Part shown: positions 1 through 7,510 of the stretch, piece by piece
Layout of the letters: each line of letters begins with the position of its first letter
How positions within the stretch are numbered: position 1 is the first letter of the stretch
DNA from: DASWIV01 sp036397475
GTDB taxonomy: Bacteria > JAJVIF01 > JAPKYR01
Direction: 5' to 3'
Assembly: GCA_036397475.1 (NCBI GenBank)
Contig: DASWIV010000390.1
Span: 1-21,113 of the forward strand
Length of the DNA: 21,113 nt
Made by a program: the position numbers and the translations under genes
The notes under the pieces: model-generated
Databases searched by the model: none
What the model saw: the letters and a program-made list of their open reading frames with translations, nothing else
Told to the model about the DNA's origin: nothing

Positions 1-26
1 ATTTCTTGGTGGACTCCATTGTAATG

Positions 27-67
27 TGTAAACCATGTCCCCGAACGTTTTGTAAACGATGTGTCCG
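27..67. repeat. Imperfect 17-bp direct repeat, 24-bp period
   Basis: TGTAAACCATGTCCCCG (27-43) recurs as TGTAAACGATGTGTCCG (51-67), matching at 14 of 17 bases with a 24-base period. Short repeated ATGTCC-type motifs of this kind occur near the ends of some insertion sequences (IS481/IS21-like elements), so this could be a trimmed element terminus. No transposase lies inside the window on this side, so the assignment is weak. Confidence 0.35.
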
Positions 68-237
68 GTCTGTACACGCATTTCCCGGGAATATCCGGGA
101 CCGCGGATCTCCATGGCGGACCATCACACAATCCTAAACGCCGGAGCGCGGGATTCCTATCACGCATTTTTTGCCGGAACCGCGAACCTCCCGCTACGCA
201 CTAATCAATGACCCATAACAAGGCCTGGACATTGCCT

Positions 238-262
238 TAGGGAAACAAAATTCATTTCCCTA
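238..262. repeat. Perfect 8-bp inverted repeat
   Basis: TAGGGAAA (238-245) and TTTCCCTA (255-262) form a perfect 8-bp stem around a 9-base loop. Neither strand has a T-run after the stem, so it is not a standard intrinsic terminator. It may be a leftover transcription end or a protein-binding palindrome. Confidence 0.4.
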
Positions 263-510
263 CCTGACCCGCAACGGTCGTATACTTAAAGATATAGGAA
301 TAGAGGATGGACCTGCAACGGGTGGACGGCATGAAATGCGGACGATTCCAGGGCAGGGTAGCGTAGCCGATGCTGGGGTACATTTGATTTCTCCACTCAG
401 CTATGCGAAAGGGGATTGAAGGAGTCCACTCATTAACTATCAGGATAGATTTGGGGGATTTGGTGACATGGGGGGCATTCACAATCTTTGCTAGTATGCG
501 GCAGCCGGCA

Positions 511-539
511 TTGATGCTTCAACTCCGAATCGGTATAAT
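511..539 (+). promoter_or_regulatory. Sigma70-like promoter for the Mrr gene
   Basis: TTGATG (511-516) and a perfect TATAAT (534-539) are separated by exactly 17 bases. The predicted start site is near 546, giving a leader of about 50 bases before the ATG at 595. A GGAG ribosome binding site lies at 584-587, seven bases before that ATG. Confidence 0.65.
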
Positions 540-594
540 TCTCCAAGCAGGTTTTATCATAAATCATATATTATAGGTTTTATGGAGCAATCAT

Positions 595-1503
595 ATGACA
601 GTCCCAGCTTATCAAGAGTTGATGAAGCCAATTCTGGAAATTGCCCGGGATAGAGATGAACATTCGACTCATGAGGTTACTGAACAATTAGCCGACAAAT
701 TTTCATTATCTGATGTAGATAGAAATGACCTTTTACCGAGTGGAACTCAGAGAACCTTTGATAACAGAGTATCATGGGCAATAACATACCTTAAAAAAGC
801 TGGATTACTTGAATCGAAAAAACGAGCACATTTCAACATTACTTCTGATGGATTAGAAGTGATACGTAAAAATCCAGACAGTATTGATTCGCCTTTTCTA
901 ACGCAGTTTCCAAGCTTTGTGGAATTTAGGACCCGAAGGCCTTCAAAAACTAAAAAAACAGAATCAAATAATATTACCTTTGAATTTTCATCACCTGTTG
1001 AATTAATGGAAGATGCTTATGTAAATCTCAGAGATGAGCTCAAAGAAGAGCTTATCGATCAGGTTAAGGCTTGTGATCCTTTTGCTTTTGAAAAATTAGT
1101 TGTCATGCTGCTGGTTAGAATGGGATATGGAGGGTCCATAAAGGATGCAGGAGCAGCTATTGGGAGAAGCGGTGATGAAGGGATTGATGGAATAATCAAG
1201 GAAGACAAGCTGGGCCTGGATATAATATATATTCAGGCTAAAAAGTGGGAAAATAAGGTATCAAGGCCGGAAGTACAAAAATTTGCAGGTGCTCTTCAGG
1301 GCAAAAGAGCAAAAAAGGGAGTGTATATCACTACAAGTGAATTTACTCAAGAGGCTGTTGATTTTGCAGCTAATTTAGAGAATAAGATGATTCTTATAGA
1401 TGGTGATCAGTTAGCTGAATTCATGATTGATCATAACTTAGGAGTTACTACTGTATCTCAGTATGATATTAAGCGGCTTGATAGTGATTTTTTTGCAGAG
1501 TAG
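595..1503 (+). CDS. mrr: Mrr-type restriction endonuclease
   Basis: This is a 302-residue protein of the Mrr family, type IV-like restriction endonucleases that cut modified foreign DNA in the cytoplasm. The first ~100 residues match the Mrr N-terminal winged-helix region (blocks PAYQELMKPIL, LLPSGTQRTFDNRVSWA, TYLKKAGLLE). The C-terminal half carries the Mrr catalytic core of the PD-(D/E)XK fold: FEKLVVMLLVRMGYGG, then GDEGIDGIIKED, then IYIQAKKW, which supply the acidic residues and the Gln-x-Lys signature. Length is normal for the family and the frame is intact. The ATG at 595 is supported by GGAG seven bases upstream. No methyltransferase or specificity subunit lies beside it, as expected for a stand-alone Mrr. 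The gene is visibly more AT-rich than its neighbours and uses many AGA/AAA/ATA codons, which suggests recent acquisition. Target specificity cannot be read from the sequence. Confidence 0.93.
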   Translation: MTVPAYQELMKPILEIARDRDEHSTHEVTEQLADKFSLSDVDRNDLLPSGTQRTFDNRVSWAITYLKKAGLLESKKRAHFNITSDGLEVIRKNPDSIDSPFLTQFPSFVEFRTRRPSKTKKTESNNITFEFSSPVELMEDAYVNLRDELKEELIDQVKACDPFAFEKLVVMLLVRMGYGGSIKDAGAAIGRSGDEGIDGIIKEDKLGLDIIYIQAKKWENKVSRPEVQKFAGALQGKRAKKGVYITTSEFTQEAVDFAANLENKMILIDGDQLAEFMIDHNLGVTTVSQYDIKRLDSDFFAE

Positions 1504-1591
1504 GCATGAATTTTCTACGTAATTATCCAACTCGTGGGACTGAGTATAATGGGCTTTTCGAGAGTACCAACTACTCAGGAGGAACACACGA

Positions 1592-1720
1592 ATGGGACAA
1601 GCGACATTGTGCCACGAAGGTATGACGAACAGGGATTGTGCCCGCATCCTGAGCAGGATGCGGCGTCGCGGCCATCAGACCGGTTGCCCACACTGCGGCT
1701 CATGCAGGCTCTGGACCATC
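1592..1720 (+). pseudogene. Transposase zinc-ribbon N-terminal remnant (IS1595-like)
   Basis: An AGGAGG ribosome binding site precedes the ATG at 1592. The frame reads NRDCARILSRMRRRG followed by CPHCGS and LWTI. This resembles the zinc-ribbon start of IS1595/ISXO2-type transposases, in which a short helix with Cys/Leu/Arg precedes CPxCGS and a Lys/Trp strand. After about residue 43 (position 1720) the open frame only continues antisense into the decayed lipoprotein gene, so the catalytic part is missing. It is therefore a 5' fragment left by a deletion or rearrangement. A TATAAT at 1545-1550 lies upstream, with only a poor -35. No terminal inverted repeat or target duplication can be identified. 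It could instead be another small zinc-ribbon protein. Confidence 0.45.
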
Positions 1721-2501
1721 CAAAAATCAGCCGACGGATTGGTTACCGGAGTTGTCGATGGTGGCGCCCAGTTAGCAGCAACCGCATATCCGAACACCAT
1801 GGTCCTCCGGGAAGCGCAACTTCGTACTGTACCGTGATTTCATCGCCGGCGTAAAACGCATTCCTGTTATTGAGAATGTCAGATGTAACAAATCTCTTGT
1901 AACCGTTCAGAGTCGCATCAGGCATTTCCGTTGTAGCTATATCACCATCGATATATCCCTGTAATCCGCCCGGACCCGCACCTGCAGTACTGAAATTGTA
2001 TAATGTCGTGAAACCGTCCACATTCAATACCTCTCCTTCCCCAGAGTCCATATCCGGAGTAGTCACGCCTGCCACAGGAAAATCATGGCTCCCATCGAAC
2101 ATCATGATTCCCCATACATCGAAACCCGAGAAATTCATCGAACCGAACGGATGGGAGATCGTGAAATCTGCAAGGATGTTTCCGTCAGGAGTAACTCCCG
2201 CACCCGTAATACTCACACAATCGGAGCATGGAGCATTTTCGAGAAATTAAAGTACATTAAAATGAGTGGAAATTTCCCTTACCGGGACAAGTTCAAACGT
2301 TCCTGTCTGGGGATCCAATTTGCGTATAAAATATCCCCATAGATATTTATTCCCGGCGTTGAAACCTGAGTTCTGAGAACTCGTAATTTCTGAGTTACCT
2401 GGTGAAATCTCTCCAGGTGTTATTCCATCGCTTCCGGAACAGGACAGGATGAAAATAGAAACGGATATATAAACAGTCAGCGCAATGATTGATAGCTTCA
2501 T
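1720..2501 (-). pseudogene. Decayed lipoprotein gene, truncated paralogue of the 931-aa neighbour
   Basis: The gene starts at 2501 with an AGAGGAG ribosome binding site (2508-2514) and a lipoprotein signal peptide ending in FILSC. It then follows the 931-aa neighbour closely (WGYF, VPVR, THFNVL, PCSDCV, FSGFDV, LQGY, GYKRFVT, DILNNRNAFYAGDEIT). Three lesions are visible. An in-frame TAA at 2247-2249 replaces the Gly codon after FNVL. A one-base deletion near 1797 shifts the frame after LPGGP, and the paralogous VFGYAV and TTPVTNPSADF reading continues in the next frame. All similarity stops near 1720-1722 at the transposase fragment, so the rest of the protein is absent. Promoter and ribosome binding site still look intact, so a short transcript and an 84-residue lipoprotein stub could still be made. 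Confidence 0.85.
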
Positions 2502-2530
2502 TACTATCTCCTCTTAAAATGTCAGCGGAA

Positions 2531-2560
2531 ATTATACTATATATATTTAATTCAGGTTAA
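2531..2560 (-). promoter_or_regulatory. Promoter of the decayed lipoprotein gene
   Basis: On the minus strand TTAACC (2560-2555) is followed after 18 bases by a perfect TATAAT (2536-2531). The segment from the -10 to the start codon (TATAAT, then CATTTTAA, then GGAG, then ATG) resembles the leader of the intact 931-aa paralogue, so the duplication evidently included the promoter. Confidence 0.55.
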
Positions 2561-2568
2561 ATATATTT

Positions 2569-2608
2569 AAAAAATTCCGTACTTTGGTCCGTGCCCCATT
2601 TACCAAAA
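2569..2608 (-). terminator. Weak candidate terminator after the 931-aa lipoprotein gene
   Basis: On the minus strand TTTGGT (2607-2602) can pair with ACCAAA (2588-2583) across a 13-base loop. A run of six T (2574-2569) follows about eight bases later. The stem is short and the spacing poor, so this is only a suggestion. Confidence 0.3.
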
Positions 2609-2615
2609 TTAAATA

Positions 2616-5411
2616 TCAGAATGATAAGTCAGGCATCAGTTTCAGGAGATAACTTTCGTCATTCGCGCTTTTTGGAATGACAATATATTCATCAGGACCC
2701 GGATCGAAATCCATTACCCCCTGGTACCAATTGCCACTGATATAAATTCTTTCCTGTGAGTCAGTGATAATTCCAGTGGAGTCATCTGAATCATCGCTCC
2801 CATAATGAGCTGCATTGACGAGAGTCCCCGATGCATCGAATATACTGACTGCTATATCATCGGATCCCCACGCTGGAAAGTTCAGAACATCGGGACCCGG
2901 GTCGAAATCAACATCATTTGAGTAGTATTCTGTAAGAATATATACCTTTCCATTATCGGAAGCATGGAGACCTGCCGGTTCATCACCACCGGTTCCCCCC
3001 CACGATTGAACCCACTGGTAATTCCCACTTGCATCAAATTTCATCAGAAATGGATCTTTCCCGCCTGCATTGGTACGTTCATCTGTGCCTGCGCCAGGGT
3101 CAAAATCTACCGTATCTGAAAAAGCTCCCGCTACAAATATACTTCCCGATGCAAATACCGACACGTAATTGACATCTTCATCGCTCGCAGAACCCCATGT
3201 CCGGGACCAGAAATAATTTCCCGATGACGTCAATTGCAGCAGATATGCGTCATCGGATCCTAGGTTTGAGTGCTGGTGCGATGTACCTCCCGGATTAAAC
3301 TCGATGATTCCACTGTCGAAAACCCCGATTATATTTACATTTCCGGACTGATCGACAGCCAAATCATATATAAATTCATCTCCGGTTCCTCCAAATACAT
3401 ATCCCCACATATAATCTCCCGATTGATCCAGTTTGACCACAATACAATCAAGGGGTCCTGCTGAATTGAAGGTATCTGTGCCCGGACCCGGATCCAGGTC
3501 CATTATGAATCGATCATCATAACCACCCAGGATGATTTCATCCGACGGTGATATTCCTGCAGAACTGAATACCTGGGTACTCGATCCTGTTAAAACTCTT
3601 GTCCATCGATGCTCTCCTTCTGACGTAAACGAAACCACATACGCATCTGTTCCAGCACTTGTATATTCCTCGGATCCCGGACCCGGATTTAAATCCGTCA
3701 TCCCATAAAAACTGCCGCAGACATATACATTGCTCATTGAATCTACAAGCACTGCCTGCTCCTGCATAGGATCACCATCATCCCAGGCCCTCACCCACTC
3801 GAAATTTCCGACTTTATCGAATTTGATAAGATAGGTTCGGCTGTTGGGTGCGGATAAATTGTATTCCATAGGTCCTGGATCAAAATCGACCGTACCCCTG
3901 AAGTCTCCGAATATATATACAGAATCATCGGCGGTATCCATTGTCATGACGGACGTTTCAACCCAGTTAGTACTTCCCCACGTTTTCACCCATCCGCCTT
4001 CGGTGACATCCAGTGCCAGCGGCTGATCGAGCGTATCCTTTTCGCCCTCGTCATCTGTTACGCGCAATTGAACATCATACGTTCCCCCATACTGGTACGT
4101 GTACTCGAATAATGCTCCTGTCCCATCATAGGTTCCGTCCCCATCGATATCCCATTCATACAAAACAATCGACTGCCCGTTGTTATCGGTATCGATTGAA
4201 TCGGTTCCATCGAATGCAAGTAATTCTCCTGCTGACGGATTCGGATTGCTGACCGATGCTATGGCAACCGGAGCGTAGCCTGTAAAATCGGGAATTTCGA
4301 TATTGATAAGCTGGTATGCGGTCAAATCCAGGTGTGGCGGGGCAGAATCGGCAGCGGTTTCCTTTACCCTGACCAGGAATTTATACGTTCCCGGACCCGC
4401 ATTATTGCTGTTTGAAATAAATGCGACATAATCCGCGAATTTATCATTGACCGATACCTGTGTCGCAACCGCCTGACCGTCGAACAAATATGGACATTCA
4501 ACGACAGGAACCTTGTAACTATCCGGTCCGTCATAGTCGAAAATTCTGATTTTCAAATTGGCCGATCCGCCGCCTTCAGTTAATGTGTTCGCGCTGACCT
4601 CGACATCAAGCCTCCACGCTTCCACTGAATTTGCCTCAGCAGGAAAATCGGCGGACGGGTTTGTCACTGGTGTAGTCGTCGGGGGCACCCAGCTTGCATC
4701 GACTGCGTAGCCAAACACCAGCGGTCCACCTGGCAGTGATACTTCGTACTGGGCGGTAATTTCATCGCCAGCGTAAAAAGCGTTTCTGTTATTTAAAATA
4801 TCGGGTGTTACAAATCGCTTATAGCCGTTTATGGTTGCGTCGGGATCGGTTGAAGTCGCTATTTTCCCCTCAAGATATCCCTGTAGTCCATTAGGACCCG
4901 CACCTGTTGTCGTGAAATTATATAGTGCGGTATATCCATCGGCATTTATCACTTCACCATCTCCGGCATTGCTGTCCGACGCTGTCACTCCGGCAACAGG
5001 AAATTCAGCGCTGCCGTCGAACATTAGAATTCCCCGGACATCGAAACCGGAAAACGCCATATTCTGGAAAGGATGGGTAATTGTGAAATCGGCGAGCAGG
5101 TCGCCATCAGGAGTTATGTCCACACCCGAGATCTGGACACAGTCGGAACAAGGCGCAAATTCCAGGAATCCGAGCACATTGAAATGCGTATCGATACTCC
5201 TGACAGGCACAAGCTCATATTCCCCCTGCTCCAGGTCGACATAGCCAACGAAATATCCCCAGAGATAGTGAGAACTATTCCAGGATGAATTATCGGATTG
5301 AGTAAATATAATTTCCGGCATGGATTCCGGTATCACTGGTCCCGACGAACATGAATTAATAATAGTTCCAGGGAGAATCAAAGCCAGAAATGCATACAAT
5401 AGTTTCTTCAT
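2616..5411 (-). CDS. Large lipoprotein with a PKD domain and seven DFDPGPG repeats
   Basis: This 931-residue protein is predicted to be secreted. A type II signal peptide (MKK, hydrophobic core, INSC) places the lipidated Cys at residue 21, followed by Ser, which fits export to the outer membrane or surface. Residues ~45-375 hold the N-terminal module shared by all lipoproteins here (WGYF, VPVR, THFNVL, C88-x-x-C91, FDVRGI, DGYTALYN, FGYAVDASW, NTLT). Residues ~379-470 are a PKD domain with a WDIDGDG loop. From ~473 to the end are seven repeats of about 65 residues, each with a GNxxW strand and a DFDPGPG-like turn, resembling SBBP-type beta-propeller repeats; seven would close one propeller. 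A GGAG site (5418-5421) lies six bases before the ATG. Substrate and partners are unknown; binding of a polymer or surface scaffolding is a guess. Confidence 0.85.
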   Translation of the reverse strand: MKKLLYAFLALILPGTIINSCSSGPVIPESMPEIIFTQSDNSSWNSSHYLWGYFVGYVDLEQGEYELVPVRSIDTHFNVLGFLEFAPCSDCVQISGVDITPDGDLLADFTITHPFQNMAFSGFDVRGILMFDGSAEFPVAGVTASDSNAGDGEVINADGYTALYNFTTTGAGPNGLQGYLEGKIATSTDPDATINGYKRFVTPDILNNRNAFYAGDEITAQYEVSLPGGPLVFGYAVDASWVPPTTTPVTNPSADFPAEANSVEAWRLDVEVSANTLTEGGGSANLKIRIFDYDGPDSYKVPVVECPYLFDGQAVATQVSVNDKFADYVAFISNSNNAGPGTYKFLVRVKETAADSAPPHLDLTAYQLINIEIPDFTGYAPVAIASVSNPNPSAGELLAFDGTDSIDTDNNGQSIVLYEWDIDGDGTYDGTGALFEYTYQYGGTYDVQLRVTDDEGEKDTLDQPLALDVTEGGWVKTWGSTNWVETSVMTMDTADDSVYIFGDFRGTVDFDPGPMEYNLSAPNSRTYLIKFDKVGNFEWVRAWDDGDPMQEQAVLVDSMSNVYVCGSFYGMTDLNPGPGSEEYTSAGTDAYVVSFTSEGEHRWTRVLTGSSTQVFSSAGISPSDEIILGGYDDRFIMDLDPGPGTDTFNSAGPLDCIVVKLDQSGDYMWGYVFGGTGDEFIYDLAVDQSGNVNIIGVFDSGIIEFNPGGTSHQHSNLGSDDAYLLQLTSSGNYFWSRTWGSASDEDVNYVSVFASGSIFVAGAFSDTVDFDPGAGTDERTNAGGKDPFLMKFDASGNYQWVQSWGGTGGDEPAGLHASDNGKVYILTEYYSNDVDFDPGPDVLNFPAWGSDDIAVSIFDASGTLVNAAHYGSDDSDDSTGIITDSQERIYISGNWYQGVMDFDPGPDEYIVIPKSANDESYLLKLMPDLSF
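2690..3895 (-). repeat. Seven ~195-bp coding repeats (DFDPGPG motif)
   Basis: Within the 931-aa lipoprotein the codons for D-[FL]-[DN]-P-G recur near 2695, 2893, 3092, 3288, 3484, 3680 and 3871, a period of about 195 bases or 65 residues. Copies differ considerably in sequence, so they are old protein repeats and not a recent tandem expansion. The fourth copy (IEFNPGG) is the most diverged. Confidence 0.85.
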
Positions 5412-5439
5412 AATCTGCTCCAGTTAAAATGAGGATCTT

Positions 5440-5469
5440 ATTATAACTTAATTTAGTTAACATTGGTAA
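5440..5469 (-). promoter_or_regulatory. Promoter of the 931-aa lipoprotein gene
   Basis: On the minus strand TTACCA (5469-5464), an 18-base spacer and a perfect TATAAT (5445-5440) precede the gene. The same spacing and the same downstream CATTTTAA-GGAG block are found before the decayed copy at 2501. The gene upstream on the plus strand diverges from here. Confidence 0.55.
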
Positions 5470-5558
5470 AATAATAAACGCATACTTTAAGAGCGCAAAA
5501 ATATTGCAATCATTATTTTTATCCGGTTAAATACCATTCTTGGAAATCTGGAGGAACA

Positions 5559-6344
5559 ATGATGGAAACTTTTCAGGAACAAAAAGATTTTTTCTTTTCG
5601 CACTGGGACACCTTAAAATCAAAACTCGAAAACGGCGGTTCCGGAGATGTGATTGAGTACATTAACTCGTTTGATGATGACCTCGAAAAACGCGTACTGT
5701 TCATATTCGCGCGACAGGGTCTTGTCTTCCAGGAATGGGAAGGCAAAAACTTCGACGCGTATATCGATATAGTCGATGCCGGCCTGGAGGAAATTAAACG
5801 TCAGGCGAAATCGGCACCAGACGATGAAACAAAAAATAAGCGAATCCATGGCGCACACGTGCTTTCATACAATCTTTGCGCAGACCTGGCCGACTGCTGG
5901 CCCGGAGATGAAAAAGTACGTAATGAATCCCATTTCAAACGCGGCCTCCAGGCTGCTAACGATTGCTTACACTTAGCTGAAAAACTTGGAAATCAACCGC
6001 GTGCACTTTCAATAGATTACTGGGGCAAGGGTATGCACCAGTTGTCGCTTGGAGACGCACCCGGCGCGGTCGAAAGCTGGGAGAAGTCGTTCGAAGCAGC
6101 GTGTAAAGACGCGGGTCTCGATTCCCCGGTCAACGAACTTGCTTCAGATCATTCTGTCGGGATCGTTCTCGGCATGGGTTATATAGGCCTCGCGAAATGG
6201 AAAAATGGCAATGACGAGGGTAAAGATAAGTATGAGCAGGCCATCACCACATTCAAAGGGCAGATGCAGGATGAGGAGACAAAAGCCGATGCAGAATTCG
6301 GCATTGACCAGCTCGAGACTGTCAGGCGCAAATACCTGATTTGA
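5559..6344 (+). CDS. TPR-like soluble protein of unknown function
   Basis: This 261-residue acidic protein has no signal peptide or membrane segment, so it is probably cytoplasmic. It is largely helical. Segments such as KGMHQLSLGDAPGAVESWEKSFEAA and GLAKWKNGNDEGKDKYEQAI have the spacing of tetratricopeptide repeats (small residue, then G-D/N, then A-x-x-x-W/Y-E-x-A). Such repeats usually mediate protein-protein contacts. I recognise no catalytic motif and no specific family. Two ATG codons are adjacent (5559 and 5562). GGAGG at 5550-5554 is four bases from the first and seven from the second, so translation may begin at 5562. It is transcribed divergently from the lipoprotein gene to its left and is not obviously part of an operon, because remnants follow it. 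Confidence 0.8.
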   Translation: MMETFQEQKDFFFSHWDTLKSKLENGGSGDVIEYINSFDDDLEKRVLFIFARQGLVFQEWEGKNFDAYIDIVDAGLEEIKRQAKSAPDDETKNKRIHGAHVLSYNLCADLADCWPGDEKVRNESHFKRGLQAANDCLHLAEKLGNQPRALSIDYWGKGMHQLSLGDAPGAVESWEKSFEAACKDAGLDSPVNELASDHSVGIVLGMGYIGLAKWKNGNDEGKDKYEQAITTFKGQMQDEETKADAEFGIDQLETVRRKYLI

Positions 6345-6364
6345 TACAGTTAAAAAGCCGGTTC

Positions 6365-7033
6365 TCAGATGTGATTGAATAAGTAAATCTGCTTGTGGGA
6401 AAAAATAATTGTATATTCTTCCCCATTTCTTATATCCACTATGGGGTCTGGCAGGGTAAATGAGTCATACGGAGCTTTCCCCATCCCAGGCACATACAGG
6501 TACATCGTCGTATACGGACGCTGCCGCGATAGTTCGCCCATCAGGTAATGGAATAAGATCGTGAAAGATCCGAAAATCCAGATCGCCCCAATCGTTATAC
6601 ATACCGGAAAATGATTCCCAGCTGGTACCGAACTCTTCCGACAAAGTACCAGCGTCAATCAACGAATGGTCCAGGATCCTGAATGATGATACCTGGTTCA
6701 GGTTATTCGCCGGTTTTACCGGTCCATACCCCTTTTCATCAAACGTGTGCTGCGACGAATATACATTTAACCTGATGTGGTTGATAAAGCTTCTTCCGGA
6801 TCGATATACCACTTGTACAGCGGGTATTCCGTTCCATCCGCTTCGACCGTGTATGTCGCGTCCTGATCCTCAGGAATTTCCTCCGGACCCAGGATCTGGT
6901 TAACGAACAATACAGAGGTCCCTCTGTCAGCGATGGTCAAATCAAAGTCCTGTGAGATCGGATCGGAATGGTCAGCATCGACAGCCAGGCACAGGGTAGC
7001 CTGCGTATCCTTGTCGATACTGCTCGTATCCAT
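6365..7033 (-). pseudogene. Degraded Ig/PKD-like surface protein fragment
   Basis: Three overlapping minus-strand frames (7033-6767, 6812-6465, 6658-6365) read like one protein broken by frameshifts. The first part has beta-sandwich features (CLAVDADHSDPISQDFDLTI, then LGPEEIPEDQDATYTVEA, then YKWYIDPEE), typical of Ig- or PKD-like modules where a W-Y-x-x-D strand recurs. Similarity of style then appears to move into the next frame (SSQHTFDEKG, then SEEFGTSWESFSGMYNDWGDLDF, then LIPLPDGRTI). There is no signal peptide and no ribosome binding site before 7033, so both the start and much of the protein are missing. The exact frameshift points (around 6780-6820 and perhaps 6460-6530) cannot be fixed without a homologue. 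It is probably a relic of another secreted protein. Confidence 0.5.
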
Positions 7034-7056
7034 ATCCCCTAATAATTGTATATATA

Positions 7057-7447
7057 TTAATCATCATTGCTTTAGCGATTGAATTCTGGGAGGATGGAAC
7101 ATCAGATTTTTTTTTAAAGCAGACAAAGGAGGCTGGCAATCAATACGATGACCGCAGTTGCCGCGCTCGGCTATGGCGATATCCCGCCTCTGGCATTCTA
7201 CAACTCGTACAATCTCATTCAGACGGACGGATGGATCGCTTTCAATATAAAGGAAGACTTCCTCAAGGATATTGATGAAACCGGTTTCAGCCGCCTGATC
7301 CATCGCATTACCCGATCAGGAGTGATGCAGATTCAGACTTACAAACGATACTGCCACCGTTTGAGTGTAGCCGGTGATCCGCTTCACTACATTGCGGTGG
7401 TCGGTAGAAAGATAAGAAATATTCCTCAATCCATGCTGGAGTCGTGA
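7057..7447 (+). pseudogene. C-terminal remnant of a SAM-dependent methyltransferase, frameshifted
   Basis: From 7148 the frame encodes TAVAALGYGDIPPLAFYNSY, then NLI, then GWIAFNIKEDFL, then a C-terminal HYIAVVGRK strand. This matches the second half of class I methyltransferases of the type with a '(F/Y)D..T.VAALG(F/Y)GDIPP..F' strand and a 'GG/DGW.AFNIKE' strand. Upstream, another frame (7057-7149) reads AIEFWEDGTSDFFLK, then QTKEAGNQYD, and runs straight into the second if one base near 7147-7150 is removed. This indicates a single frameshift. The SAM-binding N-terminal half (GxGxG) is absent. The ATG at 7148 lies 15 bases after AAAGGAGG, so a 99-residue fragment could be translated but would not bind SAM normally. 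Confidence 0.6.
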
Positions 7448-7510
7448 CCTTTGTTTTTCTGATTGCGACCTGTTGACAATCCCCACCCCTTCTGGCAATT
7501 TAGACACCCA

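Larger units (their letters stand above)
1..594. other. Gene-poor left flank
   Basis: I see no convincing coding region in these 594 bases. The only longer open frame (minus strand, 252-482) has no ribosome binding site and no recognisable protein features. The stretch holds a 17-base imperfect direct repeat near the left edge, an 8-bp inverted repeat at 238-262 and a good promoter at 511-539 that serves the downstream Mrr gene. The region may be remnant DNA of a former mobile element, but that is inference. Confidence 0.5.

Noticed and set aside
252..482. 76-residue minus-strand open frame in the left flank
   Set aside because: No ribosome binding site, no compositional or domain signal, and the sequence looks random.
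1504..1591. IS left end with TATAAT between the Mrr gene and the transposase fragment
   Set aside because: No matching inverted repeat or target duplication could be found, and the -35 is poor, so it is mentioned only with the fragment.
2247..2249. Programmed stop-codon readthrough or recoding in the lipoprotein copy
   Set aside because: The same gene also has a frameshift and a 3' truncation, so simple decay explains it better. TAA ends other intact genes here as a normal stop.
2690..3895. Possible CRISPR or tandem DNA repeat from the regular 195-base spacing
   Set aside because: The copies are diverged, in frame and encode a protein repeat. There are no identical short repeats with unique spacers anywhere in the window.
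4831..5244. Plus-strand open frames within the lipoprotein genes (also 11604-12131, 12326-12799, 17766-18071 and similar)
   Set aside because: They are antisense shadows of strongly coding minus-strand genes with domain support, and have no ribosome binding sites or recognisable products.
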